Shown here: positions 54,513 through 63,593 of the stretch, in pieces | Numbering within the stretch: the first letter of the stretch is position 1 | Layout of the letters: each line of letters opens with the position of its first letter | From: Gliomastix tumulicola | Lineage: Eukaryota; Ascomycota; Sordariomycetes; Hypocreales; Bionectriaceae | Assembly (NCBI GenBank): GCA_001599755.1 | Contig: BCHX01000002.1 | Location: 2,232,001-2,296,000, forward strand | Length of the DNA: 64,000 nucleotides | Reading direction: 5' to 3' | Position numbers and translations under genes: made by a program | Notes under the pieces: generated by a model | The model's input: only the letters and a program-made list of their open reading frames with translations | Databases searched by the model: none | Told to the model about the DNA's origin: nothing

Positions 54513-57152
54513 ATGAGGCTGATCAATTCCAACACTCTCCAGCTCGAGGATTTCTTCACTCGGCGACCAATCCCAAAATATGCGATTCTCTCGCATACTT
54601 GGGGCCCCGAAGAGGTGACTTATCAACAGTTCATCTCATCAGAGCGGCATGGGATCCAACACATGAAGGGATACGCCAAGATCAAGGAGGCCAGTACGCT
54701 GGCGCGTCACCGCCGGCTGCAGTATGTCTGGGTCGACACATGCTGTATTGACAAGGCAAGCAGCGCTGAGCTCACTGAGTCCATCAATTCTATGTTCCGG
54801 TGGTATGAAGAGGCTAGCATCTGTTTTGCCTTCCTGGAGGATGTCCCCACGCCAAGGGAACCAAACGGGAAGAGTGCAGGCTGGTATTCCAAGTTCGAAG
54901 CTTCACGCTGGTTCTCCAGGGGTTGGACATTACAGGAGCTGCTGGCACCTTGTTCTGTTGAGTTTCTATCTTCAACATGGGAACCAATTGGGACCCGGCA
55001 TGGAGAATCGGACAGCATTTCTGCCATCACCCGAATTCCAAAAGAGTATCTTTCTGATACCAAGCCTTCTCCCATCGGCGAGATCCAGGCGACCTCTCAG
55101 CGCTTCCAAATGCTGAAGACTGCCAATATAGCACAGCGTATGAGCTGGGCTTCACGCCGCACGACCACGCGAGCGGAAGACATTGCTTATTGCCTACTTG
55201 GACTGTTTGGCATTAATATGCCGTTGATTTATGGCGAAGGTATAAATGCCTTCATGCGATTGCAGGAGGAAATTGCCCGGAACTCTTCAGATTTCACTCT
55301 CCTAGCTTGGAACCTCAACTGCATCGGGTCGACTGACCCTTTATGGCCGGAAGCTGGACCTAGTGCTCATCGCACCGCATATTCGACGGCCTCGCAGATG
55401 TTTTGGGACATGGATGGCCATCCGTGGTGCGCCTCACCACCGCAGCCCGACGATGCCACTGTACACCCAAGCGGGTGCCTAGCGCCACATCCATCCTATT
55501 TTCGAGGATGCGAGACTCTCGGCACTCTGAGTCGCCCGGATTACGGAACTGCAAACTGGCTGCCCGGGAGCAATAGCTTGACAATCGCAGCACCGCTATC
55601 TCAGAATACTCGTCCCTACGTCATACTACCCTGCTGCCCTGAAAAGGATCCATCAAGACTCCTTGCCATTCCTCTGACGTACATTGATGGTGGCTTGTAT
55701 GCTCGGTCTTGGCTGCCCGCGAGGTATGTCCCCTCGCAAACCTGGCACCGGTGGCCCAAACAGCAGCTGGTATTTGGAATGCGAGGCGGAGAAAGAGCAA
55801 CGCATGAAACCTTGTGGTTGAGATCAATGCCGAGCTTTTTGCGCTTTGACAAGGCCTATGCTGTTGATGGAAGCTGGATGACGGATAGTCAGGTACTCCG
55901 CATTCCGACATCCATCATCAGTAAACCGGGCACTCCGTTAGCAGTACTAGAGCTTCACTTTGAGCTGGATGAGGCCACTCGCAAGAGTGTTACTTTGGAT
56001 ATCATTGGGTGGATCATCCCACAAAACACGTCCGCCGGCTCTCGGGTTGGAGTGTTAATGTCTATTCAATCTAGGACATCTTGGTTCCCCGGGGACTGGC
56101 GGCCGGATCACAGAAATCCCGCGCGGCTGGGCCTCGTGGACATCTATCCAGTGTTCCGACAGAGTCGATATTCGGAAATGCGTCTCTCGCCCGACTGTGC
56201 GGTTGTGGCAGAGGTCTCTTTAGACTACTTGGGAGACCGCCAGGCTTTCATAGTCGACATTCGAAGCCTCTCCTCTCCTTCCGCACCCCATTCACTAAGA
56301 TCTAGAAGTTTTGCGGTACTGTCGATGATCTTACGAATTCCATTTCTGTTTCAACAGGCTCCATTTGGGTTGGTAGTTTATATCAACAAAGAGCGCTCGT
56401 TTGACACGAAAATGCTTTTTGACCTGTGGCCAGAGTCCAGAATACTTCAACATTCCTGGTGGGAGATTGTCTTTTTGACGATTGCCTCCTATTTGACGGG
56501 CTATATGGTTGGATCTTTGACTGACCAATACGTTTCCAATCGGTCGCAGATTGTCGCAATGTGCCACCATTTTGACAATGGACCATGGAAAGTTTGGCAG
56601 TTTCCCAGATGGCTCGTTGCTCCCATCCTCCTTTATTACATGGCCCCCATAATATCAATCTACCGGGAGCGGACAAGGTTGTTGGCAGTAACTGCGCTTG
56701 GCATGCTTTTCCCCTGCATATCCCTCCCACATGCTGCCTCGACAATGATTTTTACAGTGCTTTTGGGTGCTGGAGAAGTATGGCAACTCGCATGGTGGCA
56801 GAGACTGCGTTTCCGGGCGCAAATACCCAGTTTCGCCATACTTCAGATTTCCTACGCTTTCCTGGCTACACTGGCCAGTATTTTCTCTGCTGCGGCCCGT
56901 TATGCCGTTGGTCCAGAGTGCGGTATAGGAGACTTGAACACCTGGGACGCGGCATTGGGAGTGAGTGAAGCGCTATTCAGCATTGCCTGCTTTTGGCTCA
57001 AGGGTCTTGGTTGTGTTTTGATCGTTCATTGGTGGCGGATAGCTGTTGCTAAGCATTTGTTTGGAGGGACGTCAGAACTGCATCCTTTGAGCTTCCTCAC
57101 TGGAATTATTTCTTTTGTGATCGTGGTTTCGGCTTATACTAGCTTGTGGTAG
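54513..57152 (+). CDS. HET-domain protein with multi-spanning membrane C-terminus
   Basis: A single exon. The usual HET opening MRLINSNTLQLEDFF supports the ATG at 54513 (879 residues); an in-frame ATG at 54447 would add 22. The three HET motifs are clear: YAILSHTWG, YVWVDTCCIDK and RGWTLQELLAP, followed by the conserved AQRMSWASRRTTTRAEDIAYCLLGLFGINMPLIYGEG. The C-terminal 230 residues hold about six hydrophobic segments, for example VFLTIASYLTGYMVGSL, LVAPILLYYMAPIISIY, IPSFAILQISYAFLATLASIF and FLTGIISFVIVVSAYTSLW. HET domains mediate vegetative incompatibility and programmed cell death in ascomycetes. No NACHT, ankyrin or WD repeats follow here. The gene has more A+T and fewer fungal-preferred codons than its neighbours, as HET genes often do. 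Confidence 0.9.
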   Translation: MRLINSNTLQLEDFFTRRPIPKYAILSHTWGPEEVTYQQFISSERHGIQHMKGYAKIKEASTLARHRRLQYVWVDTCCIDKASSAELTESINSMFRWYEEASICFAFLEDVPTPREPNGKSAGWYSKFEASRWFSRGWTLQELLAPCSVEFLSSTWEPIGTRHGESDSISAITRIPKEYLSDTKPSPIGEIQATSQRFQMLKTANIAQRMSWASRRTTTRAEDIAYCLLGLFGINMPLIYGEGINAFMRLQEEIARNSSDFTLLAWNLNCIGSTDPLWPEAGPSAHRTAYSTASQMFWDMDGHPWCASPPQPDDATVHPSGCLAPHPSYFRGCETLGTLSRPDYGTANWLPGSNSLTIAAPLSQNTRPYVILPCCPEKDPSRLLAIPLTYIDGGLYARSWLPARYVPSQTWHRWPKQQLVFGMRGGERATHETLWLRSMPSFLRFDKAYAVDGSWMTDSQVLRIPTSIISKPGTPLAVLELHFELDEATRKSVTLDIIGWIIPQNTSAGSRVGVLMSIQSRTSWFPGDWRPDHRNPARLGLVDIYPVFRQSRYSEMRLSPDCAVVAEVSLDYLGDRQAFIVDIRSLSSPSAPHSLRSRSFAVLSMILRIPFLFQQAPFGLVVYINKERSFDTKMLFDLWPESRILQHSWWEIVFLTIASYLTGYMVGSLTDQYVSNRSQIVAMCHHFDNGPWKVWQFPRWLVAPILLYYMAPIISIYRERTRLLAVTALGMLFPCISLPHAASTMIFTVLLGAGEVWQLAWWQRLRFRAQIPSFAILQISYAFLATLASIFSAAARYAVGPECGIGDLNTWDAALGVSEALFSIACFWLKGLGCVLIVHWWRIAVAKHLFGGTSELHPLSFLTGIISFVIVVSAYTSLW

Positions 57153-57389
57153 TGTTCATGAATGTGACTCTCTTACTGTTACACAGTATTCATACTACTT
57201 GGTATCCAGCAATACGAGGCATAAAGTGGGTGTCGATTGGGGTAGTCGGGTGTTCAAAGCAAGGGACCGCGATGGGGATAGATAGAGTTGATGGGGTCGA
57301 ATGGGAAGTGTGATCGCATTAACTGTCTGAAGTTGGTAGTCGATCAAGATATCTACTTGAGAACTAGGCTCCGTTGAAGTTGTGCGACC

Positions 57390-58490
57390 TCACTCATCTC
57401 CAGTCGCCAATTCGGGAACCAACTTGAGTGCGCCCCAGCAGTGCTTGATATGCTCTAAAAATGAAGCTTCCGAGTAGGCACGCGTGTTCATCCCCACCAG
57501 CACCCGGTACGGGTCACAGCCCAGAGGCACCAAGGCCAGATACGCATCCTCAGGCAGCAGCTCGGACTGGTGTTGGGCGTGCGTCACCTCACAGCCCCGG
57601 CACCACAATCCATCCTCTCTCTTGCCCGACTTGGAGAGCGAAGGCAAGGGAACCGCCCCCATGCCGAGGTAGTAATCGTCCAGCATCCGCTCCGGGAGCG
57701 GCACTCGGAGCGGGTCCGGGTCCCGGGACGCCGTGGCATCGGCGTCGAGGATGTGGTAGCCCGTGATCTGACGTTGGTTGTATAGGAATACCCTTGCTTC
57801 GCCCTCGCTCATTCCTTTGAGGAGGTCCTCCGTCGGGAGTCCGAGCTCTCTCGCTACCTTGGTAGCAATGAGCTTCTGGCCGCGTGGGTCGGGCCTGTGG
57901 GCCATGTGATATTTGCCAGGGGTGACGCGAAGGGTCGTCAGCTGCTGTAACTGTTCTGTGTTGAAGCCGAAATATTTCATTATCTGCCTGGGTGTGAACA
58001 TCCGCATCAGCGGGTTGTACTGCAGGCACTCCCAGCAGCACCGCTCGCAGGTCGGGAGGAAGAGGAATGCGCCGTACTGGGAGCAGACGGAGCAGCGTTC
58101 AGCGTACAAGGCGGCATGAATTTCTTTGACGGAGTGGACTTCGAGGAGGTAGGTCCTGCTCAGCGCCGAGAGTGCCTCCGGGGCCAGGGCGATCAGGTCT
58201 CGGTACGCCTGGTGCGACCGCACGATCTGATTGCCGGCGATAGACGTGCAGGAGAGGCGTGCGATGGACTGGACGTCGAGCATGCCTAGGATGGCGGATA
58301 GAAGTTCCGACGGAAGCACTTCGAGCACGCCCAACGAGGAGACACGGTCGGTCCAGAGATCGTCTGTGAAGCTCGACTCTTGAGGTGCCTCTGATGGGGA
58401 GGCGCTCGGGATCAAGGCTTCGACGAGGTCAGCGGGCCGATGGGACAGGCGAGAGAGAATCATCGCCGCATCGGGGGGAGGGCTCGACAT
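57390..58490 (-). CDS. F-box protein with Cys clusters
   Basis: A single exon encoding 366 residues from the first ATG (58490, MSSPPPDAAMIL). An F-box lies near residues 60-100 (LGVLEVLPSELLSAILGMLD, then VQSIARLSCTS), which would bind Skp1 in an SCF ubiquitin ligase. It is followed by a Cys cluster, CSVCSQYGAFLFLPTCERCCWEC, and later CRGCEVTHAQH, together a likely zinc-binding unit. The C-terminal part contains YLALVPLGCDPYRVLVGMN and EHIKHCWGALK. The group is common in Pezizomycotina; the target is unknown. It is convergent with the HET gene (237 bp apart). Confidence 0.8.
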   Translation of the reverse strand: MSSPPPDAAMILSRLSHRPADLVEALIPSASPSEAPQESSFTDDLWTDRVSSLGVLEVLPSELLSAILGMLDVQSIARLSCTSIAGNQIVRSHQAYRDLIALAPEALSALSRTYLLEVHSVKEIHAALYAERCSVCSQYGAFLFLPTCERCCWECLQYNPLMRMFTPRQIMKYFGFNTEQLQQLTTLRVTPGKYHMAHRPDPRGQKLIATKVARELGLPTEDLLKGMSEGEARVFLYNQRQITGYHILDADATASRDPDPLRVPLPERMLDDYYLGMGAVPLPSLSKSGKREDGLWCRGCEVTHAQHQSELLPEDAYLALVPLGCDPYRVLVGMNTRAYSEASFLEHIKHCWGALKLVPELATGDE

Positions 58491-58794
58491 CTTCGGTGAC
58501 GCTTCTTGGGAAAGGCACGGATGAGGTTGTGTAGGTGGTTGATAGATTTGTAGAATGAGAGAGCTTGGAGGAACGAGCACTGACGGGTCTCAGCCGCAAG
58601 GAGCTGAAGCTTGGGGTACCTTCCTTATACCTTACGAGTAATTACGGGGTAGGAAATCGGGCACAACATACAGTGTGGATTCCTTACTGTGAGATACCTT
58701 ACACTGTGTCAGTTTAGCATACCAAGGCAAGTTGGCCAAGCTGCTCCTGCTATCCCCCGCCTGAAGGCGTCTGAACGATGCCGCATAATATCCT
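58491..58794. other. Short spacer: F-box promoter and aminopeptidase 3' flank
   Basis: About 300 bp with TACCTTA/TACTGTGAGATACCTTACACTGTG-like words (split here: TACTGTG and TACACTGTG lie about 12 bp apart). No coding signal. Confidence 0.35.
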
Positions 58795-60352
58795 TCATAT
58801 GTCCGAGATTTTGGACTCGAGCTTTATATAATCCGACAAAAAGCAGCGCAGCAAGTCGATCCCATACTGTATATCCTTCACGCCGCTCGTCTCCCGTATG
58901 CTATGCATGCTGAGCTGCGGATTGCCCAGGTCCAGCGTCCGCATGCCCAGCTTGGCAGCCATGAGAGGCCCGATTGTCGTCCCACACGTAGAATCGTTCC
59001 TGACGACGAACAGCTGCAGCGGGACGCCAGCCCGTTTGGCCACCTCCTGGAGGAGAACGACGCCGAGGGAGTTGGTTGCGTATTTCTGGCAGGCGTTCAC
59101 CTTGATCACTACGCCCTTGTTCTGTGGTGGTGTCAGGAACAGCGGCTTCAAGTTCGGGACAGGGCTGCATTACTCACCATTTCCGGATGATGATTGTCCT
59201 CATATTTGCCTGTGTAATTCGGGTGGACAGAGTGCGCCATGTCCGCAGAGATGAGGAACGACGACGCCATGGTCCTCTCAAACGCAGAGCCAGGGTCGAT
59301 AGACTCATCGCCGACCTTGACGGCCGAGAGCCTCCGGATGACGGAGGGAATCATGTCCGAGTTGGCGCCCTGGGCGGACGTCGACCCGATCTCTTCGTGG
59401 TCGAAGCATGCAACCATCCGGATCGAGGAATCATGCTCCAGGTCCTTGGATGCCACTGAATCCATGAGTGCTTGGACGCTGCAGTATGTCATTTCCAGGT
59501 TGTCGAGACGAGCTGAGTGGATGAACTCCTCGTTCAGGCCGCCTATGCATGCTTTCTGCGTGTCGTAGAGGATCATTTCGAAGTCTGCTACGTCTTCTGC
59601 CTCGACGCCCGCCTGCTCGGCGATCAACTCGACGATGAGGGGGTGGTGACGCTGCGTCATTGGCCGCATGGCTTGGACTGCGTCTTTCTCTTCTCTTGTC
59701 GAGACCTCATGATCTTGGATGTTGTTGATTCTGCCGAGCTCTGCTTCCACCAGCCCCGTGATGGGAAGAAGCTCCGTCTCTAAGTTGGGAGTAAACTCGG
59801 ACGAGTGGTTGAGATGCACAGTCAAGAACGGAATGTGCACAACAGGCCTGGGGATCTGGACCACCTTCTGCACGTACTTCCCCGCCGTGTCTCTGACCAG
59901 AGCCCGTCCGGCAAGCGACAAGTCACGATCAAACCAACTGTGCCACAAGCCTCGACCGTAGGTCTCGACGCGGACCTGAAGGAAACCCGCATTGTCGCTC
60001 TTGCTGATGGGCTTGACGCGGAGACAGGGGGAGTCTGTGTGAGCGCCGACCATGGCGATCGGGTTGCCAGGTCGCCATTTGTGACCGACGGTGAAGGCCA
60101 CGATGGTTGATCCGTTGCGCGTCGTGTAGTATTTCCCGCCGGGCTTCACGGCTGAGTCCCAGCTGTCACGTTCTCGGAGAGGTGTAAATCCTGCCTTTTC
60201 GAGGCGGGTGACGATGGATTGGACGGCATGGTATGCTTGAAAAGGCATAAGGTTAGTATGATGTGACGGTCTTGATAGTTGTGAGGGCACGTACGACTTG
60301 GTGAGGCGTTGACAAAGTCGAGGAAATCCAAGGCGCTGTCTGGAGGTGCCAT
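58795..60352 (-). CDS. Aspartyl aminopeptidase (peptidase family M18)
   Basis: Three exons: 60352-60295, 60235-59178 and 59121-58795, giving 480 residues, the normal length. It starts MAPPDSALDFLDFVNASPSP and joins YHAVQSIVTRLEKAGF in frame. The metal and catalytic motifs are visible: GAHTDSPCLRVKP, CFDHEEIGSTSAQGA, SADMAHSVHPNY and the C-terminal STCGTTIGPLMAAKLGMRTLDLGNPQLSMHSIRE. M18 enzymes are dodecameric, zinc-dependent and remove N-terminal Asp/Glu. There is no signal peptide, so it is likely cytosolic or vacuole-delivered by selective autophagy like yeast Ape4. The longer open frame upstream of 60235 is intron. Confidence 0.95.
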
Positions 60353-61088
60353 GTTGACGCAACTTCTGTGACAGCGAGAGGGCAAAATCCGAAAGAGTTG
60401 GAGAGCCTCATATCGATAGAACTGAGCACATGAAGCCTGGAATAATCTGCTGATCCAGTCGGCACTACTTGCCATCCCAAGCGTCCTGATTCGGATCTAA
60501 GTAGCATAGATTATTAGGGGAATCTCGTCGTCAACACTTACCTCATCAGCAGCGGGGATGACCTTGACACGCGCGGATGGCCTTGGTCCAGACCATTCGT
60601 TTGCGTCCGCAAAATCTCCCAATGAAAAGTGTTTCTTTTGGGAAGAGATGCCGATGGTATAAACTATCACTGTTGATAACGACTGGGACTACTGTTCCAT
60701 ACCTTAGGCAAGTACGCTATGTTTATCCATGCTAATACCCGATGATGTCGTAAGATGCCGTGTCCGTATCTTGAGGGCCATGAGGGCATGAACGATGCTA
60801 AGAAACGCAATGCAGAAGGATTCGTCGAAAGATGAATGCAATAAGTTGCGTCACGGCTTATCTAGCCTACCCAAGGTCGTCATTCTAGCTGTTTGCTCAA
60901 GACGAGGAGAGCGGCTCGGTCACACTTTCAAAGACTAACGGTGCTTTGGAGATACGACGTGGACGGAACAAGGCTATGTTATGTAATCGTAGTCATTGTA
61001 CAGTAGCTCCAAATAACCAAATAAATGAGGCCCAGGCATCGTTGCCACCTGGTCGCGATGCACTACCCTCTGCTCAACAGCATCTCGA
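60353..61088. promoter_or_regulatory. Spacer with the aminopeptidase promoter and permease 3' flank
   Basis: A 736-bp region between two minus-strand genes. Moderately A+T-rich; no coding signal and no clear regulatory word. Confidence 0.4.
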
Positions 61089-63016
61089 CTAGACCGACTG
61101 GGGCTTGCCCACGACCGACGTCTTCTCATCCTCCCTCTCAGACCCGTTACCATGAATATCGAGTCCGTGCAGTTCCTGCTCCTGCTCGAGGACGCTTGTC
61201 TCTGGGAAGTGAACCGGGAAGAAGAAGTGAAGGGCAAACGCAACCGTGGCAGCTGTCCGAAAGTTGTTAGCTAATGCTGTTCTCAGGAGGTGCATGACGC
61301 GTGAACTCCCAACTCACCGATAGCAAAGCCCACGAAGAAGCTGATGCTGAATACCCTCGAAGCACCGACCGGCACGGGAATGTTCTTGTTCGCCCGGTGG
61401 ACGAAGCCAGGCATACTCGGCCTAACGGCGGCCACCCACGCGATGACAGTCCGCCAGTTGACGCCGTAGGTGAACCAGTACGTGGACCTCGGGGATGCCT
61501 CGTAGAGATCGGGCAGGTGGAAGACGCGCTTCTGGATGATGTAGTAGTTGACGCAGAGAAGACCGATCATGGGGCCGAGGAAGACGGCGTAGGCGGACAG
61601 CACGGTGAGGAACCTATGCGTCGTGAGCTGTCAGCACAGTCCTATCCTAACGACGTACGTTCAAGACTTACGTAGAGCCGCTGGCAAGCTGCTGCCACGG
61701 GTTCGGCAGGACACTGCAGATGGCAATGATGTACGCGCCGCGTCGGAGGTTGACAAACTTGGGGAAGAGAGCCGCGATATCGAGGCCGCCGGCGAGCACG
61801 TTGCCGACGACGTTGATGGAGAGCTGGCTCACGATCATGACGAGCGCGAGGAAGAAGACTGCTGCCCTGCCGCCGGCGCCGTGCTCATCCTGAACCGCGC
61901 GGAAGAGCTTGCTGGGATCCCAGAGCGCGGTGCCCTTGCCGTAGTCTGCGAGTGTCATGTTAGCTTTCCTAATGAACAGGTATAGTCCGTCCTAAGTGCT
62001 GGGAGACTCACGCTCCTGCGTTGCCGCCGTGACGAGAACCCCAATAATAGCCGTGATGTTCCCCGCCAGAGAAAAGGAGACGAGCTGCGGCCACGTAACC
62101 TGGCTCCTCCGCTTCGCAAACCGCGTAAAGTCATTCTGGTTCAGGATCCCCGACGACACGCTCCCAATCACGGACGTTATCCCGGAGCACATCGACCACG
62201 CCAGATCCGTCTTGGACAGGCCGCCGCCAGCCGAGCTCAGCGTCGCGCCCCAGCCGTCGCTCGTGCCGACCGCCCAGCCGAGCAGGATGAACAGCGTGAG
62301 GCAGACGACGACGGAGGCGCCGTGGAAGTAGGGCCGCAGCTGCTGCGGGCGCAGCCACATGAGCGCGTAGCAGAGGAGGTTGAAGAAGACGTAGCCGCCG
62401 AACTCGCCCGTGGTGATGCCCGTGCTCGCGGGGAGCGTGTTGGGGACGCGGGCGTCGAGGTCCGGGATGACGGAGCGGCCGAGGACGTAGACCATGCGTC
62501 CGCCGATGACGGCCTGGACGCCGAACCAGACGATGGAGAGGAGGCTGCGGTTGAGGATGGGGAAGAAGGCGCCCCAGAGGCCTAAGGGGTGTTGTGTTAG
62601 TCAGTGTGTGTGTGTAAGTGAGGGAAGAGACTCACCCCAGACGGTGCGGGAGACGACGGGGAAGCCGAGGTGGCTCTCGGCGCCGGAGATGGAGTTGAGC
62701 ACGGCAAAGGAGGCGGCCAGGACGTTGCCGATGATGATGACGATGATGGCCTGCCAGTAGGTCATGCCCGTCGCGATCAGGGCCGAGCCGGTCTGGTACT
62801 TGGACATGTTCATGCCGACCAGGAACCACAGCTCAAAGAACTGCAGCGAGCCTGGTAGAATCGTTAGAGAGAAGGCTGCAATAGCTGTAAGAGAGTCGAC
62901 ATACCCCAGGTCTGGCGCTCTGGCTCGACGGGGAGGAGGTCTTCGTTGCTCCATCGGTTGCCCTGCTGCTCCTCTGGCAGCTCGAGCTTCCGCAGGCACT
63001 TCTTGAAGAAGTTCAT
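61089..63016 (-). CDS. NCS1-family permease, Fur type (uracil/uridine/allantoin-like)
   Basis: Six exons: 63016-62905, 62851-62636, 62581-62012, 61945-61672, 61613-61318 and 61252-61089, giving 543 residues. NRWSNEDLLPVEPERQTWGS is the NCS1 Fur-branch N-terminal signature. FFELWFLVGMNMSKYQTGSA, IGNVLAASFAVLNSISGAES and LGFPVVSRTVWGLWGAFFPI follow. Later NQNDFTRFAKR, QLSINVVGNVLAGGLDIAALFP and NYYIIQKRVFHLPDLY match the family. About 12 membrane helices are predicted. These are proton symporters for uracil, uridine, allantoin or related rings. It is divergent from a hydantoinase/oxoprolinase gene, which makes a hydantoin, allantoin or similar cyclic amide a plausible substrate (inference). The C-tail has acidic residues and Lys, usual for ubiquitin-controlled permeases. 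Confidence 0.92.
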
Positions 63017-63258
63017 TGTTTTCGTCTTCTGGGCTGGTCCGTGGTGTCAGAGTGTCGTCTGCTCTGGGAGCATCTCCTGACTTTCCAAAGGGGGCTCCTC
63101 GTCCATCCTTATTATGCCACCATCCCCTACCTATGCTATCGTCGAGTGTCTCTGTGCAGTTGCTTGGATTGTAAATCCCGGCCCTGGCATCCCCAAGACG
63201 CTATCTATGGCCCCATGCCGATTGAAGTCAGGCGCTCGATACGGGGAGCCTAGTCTCT

Positions 63259-63279
63259 GATAACGTCGGCACGACTTGC
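63259..63279 (+). promoter_or_regulatory. Composite element, copy 1
   Basis: TGATAA begins at 63258 and fits HGATAR. It runs directly into CGTCGGCACGACTTGC, which contains the inverted repeat GTCG-N3-CGAC. The 16-base part is identical to copy 2. Confidence 0.55.
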
Positions 63280-63338
63280 TGCGGTGAGTTCATGACTCGG
63301 ATTGGAAGAAGGGTCCGCAACAGGGTCCAGGAGCCTTG

Positions 63339-63354
63339 ACAGCACTAGTGCTGT
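63339..63354. promoter_or_regulatory. 16-bp perfect palindrome
   Basis: ACAGCACTAGTGCTGT is its own reverse complement. It lies between the two composite elements and is a candidate site for a dimeric regulator. Confidence 0.5.
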
Positions 63355-63384
63355 GCCTGTAGATCTTACTGCTCCGATTCTATA

Positions 63385-63405
63385 GATATCGTCGGCACGA
63401 CTTGC
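63385..63405 (+). promoter_or_regulatory. Composite element, copy 2
   Basis: GATA, then T, then the same 16 bases as copy 1 (CGTCGGCACGACTTGC). Here the GATA core reads AGATAT, so it is not a full HGATAR site. Confidence 0.55.
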
Positions 63406-63593
63406 CTCGCGGGTCTACCTACAACTCCACGGTACCAGGATGGGGGTGGAAAACGGTTCCGACGATAAGATCTCAGCTGTCTTAAGAGACACGATGTAAT
63501 GAATGTTAGTAGATGTATGTAAGGTCTTTCATTTCGCGAATTTAGGGGTCACCGAGACTCTGGCCAAACTTCAGCATAACCAGATCCCAAACC

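Larger units (their letters stand above)
63017..63593. promoter_or_regulatory. Divergent promoter with repeated composite element
   Basis: A 577-bp region between the start codons of the permease (minus) and the hydantoinase-like gene (plus). It contains two copies of GATA, one free base, then CGTCGGCACGACTTGC (63259-63279 and 63385-63405), 126 bp apart. It also has a 16-bp palindrome (63339-63354) between them and a further CGATAA at 63463-63468. HGATAR is the binding word of AreA-type GATA activators in fungal nitrogen control. Confidence 0.6.
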
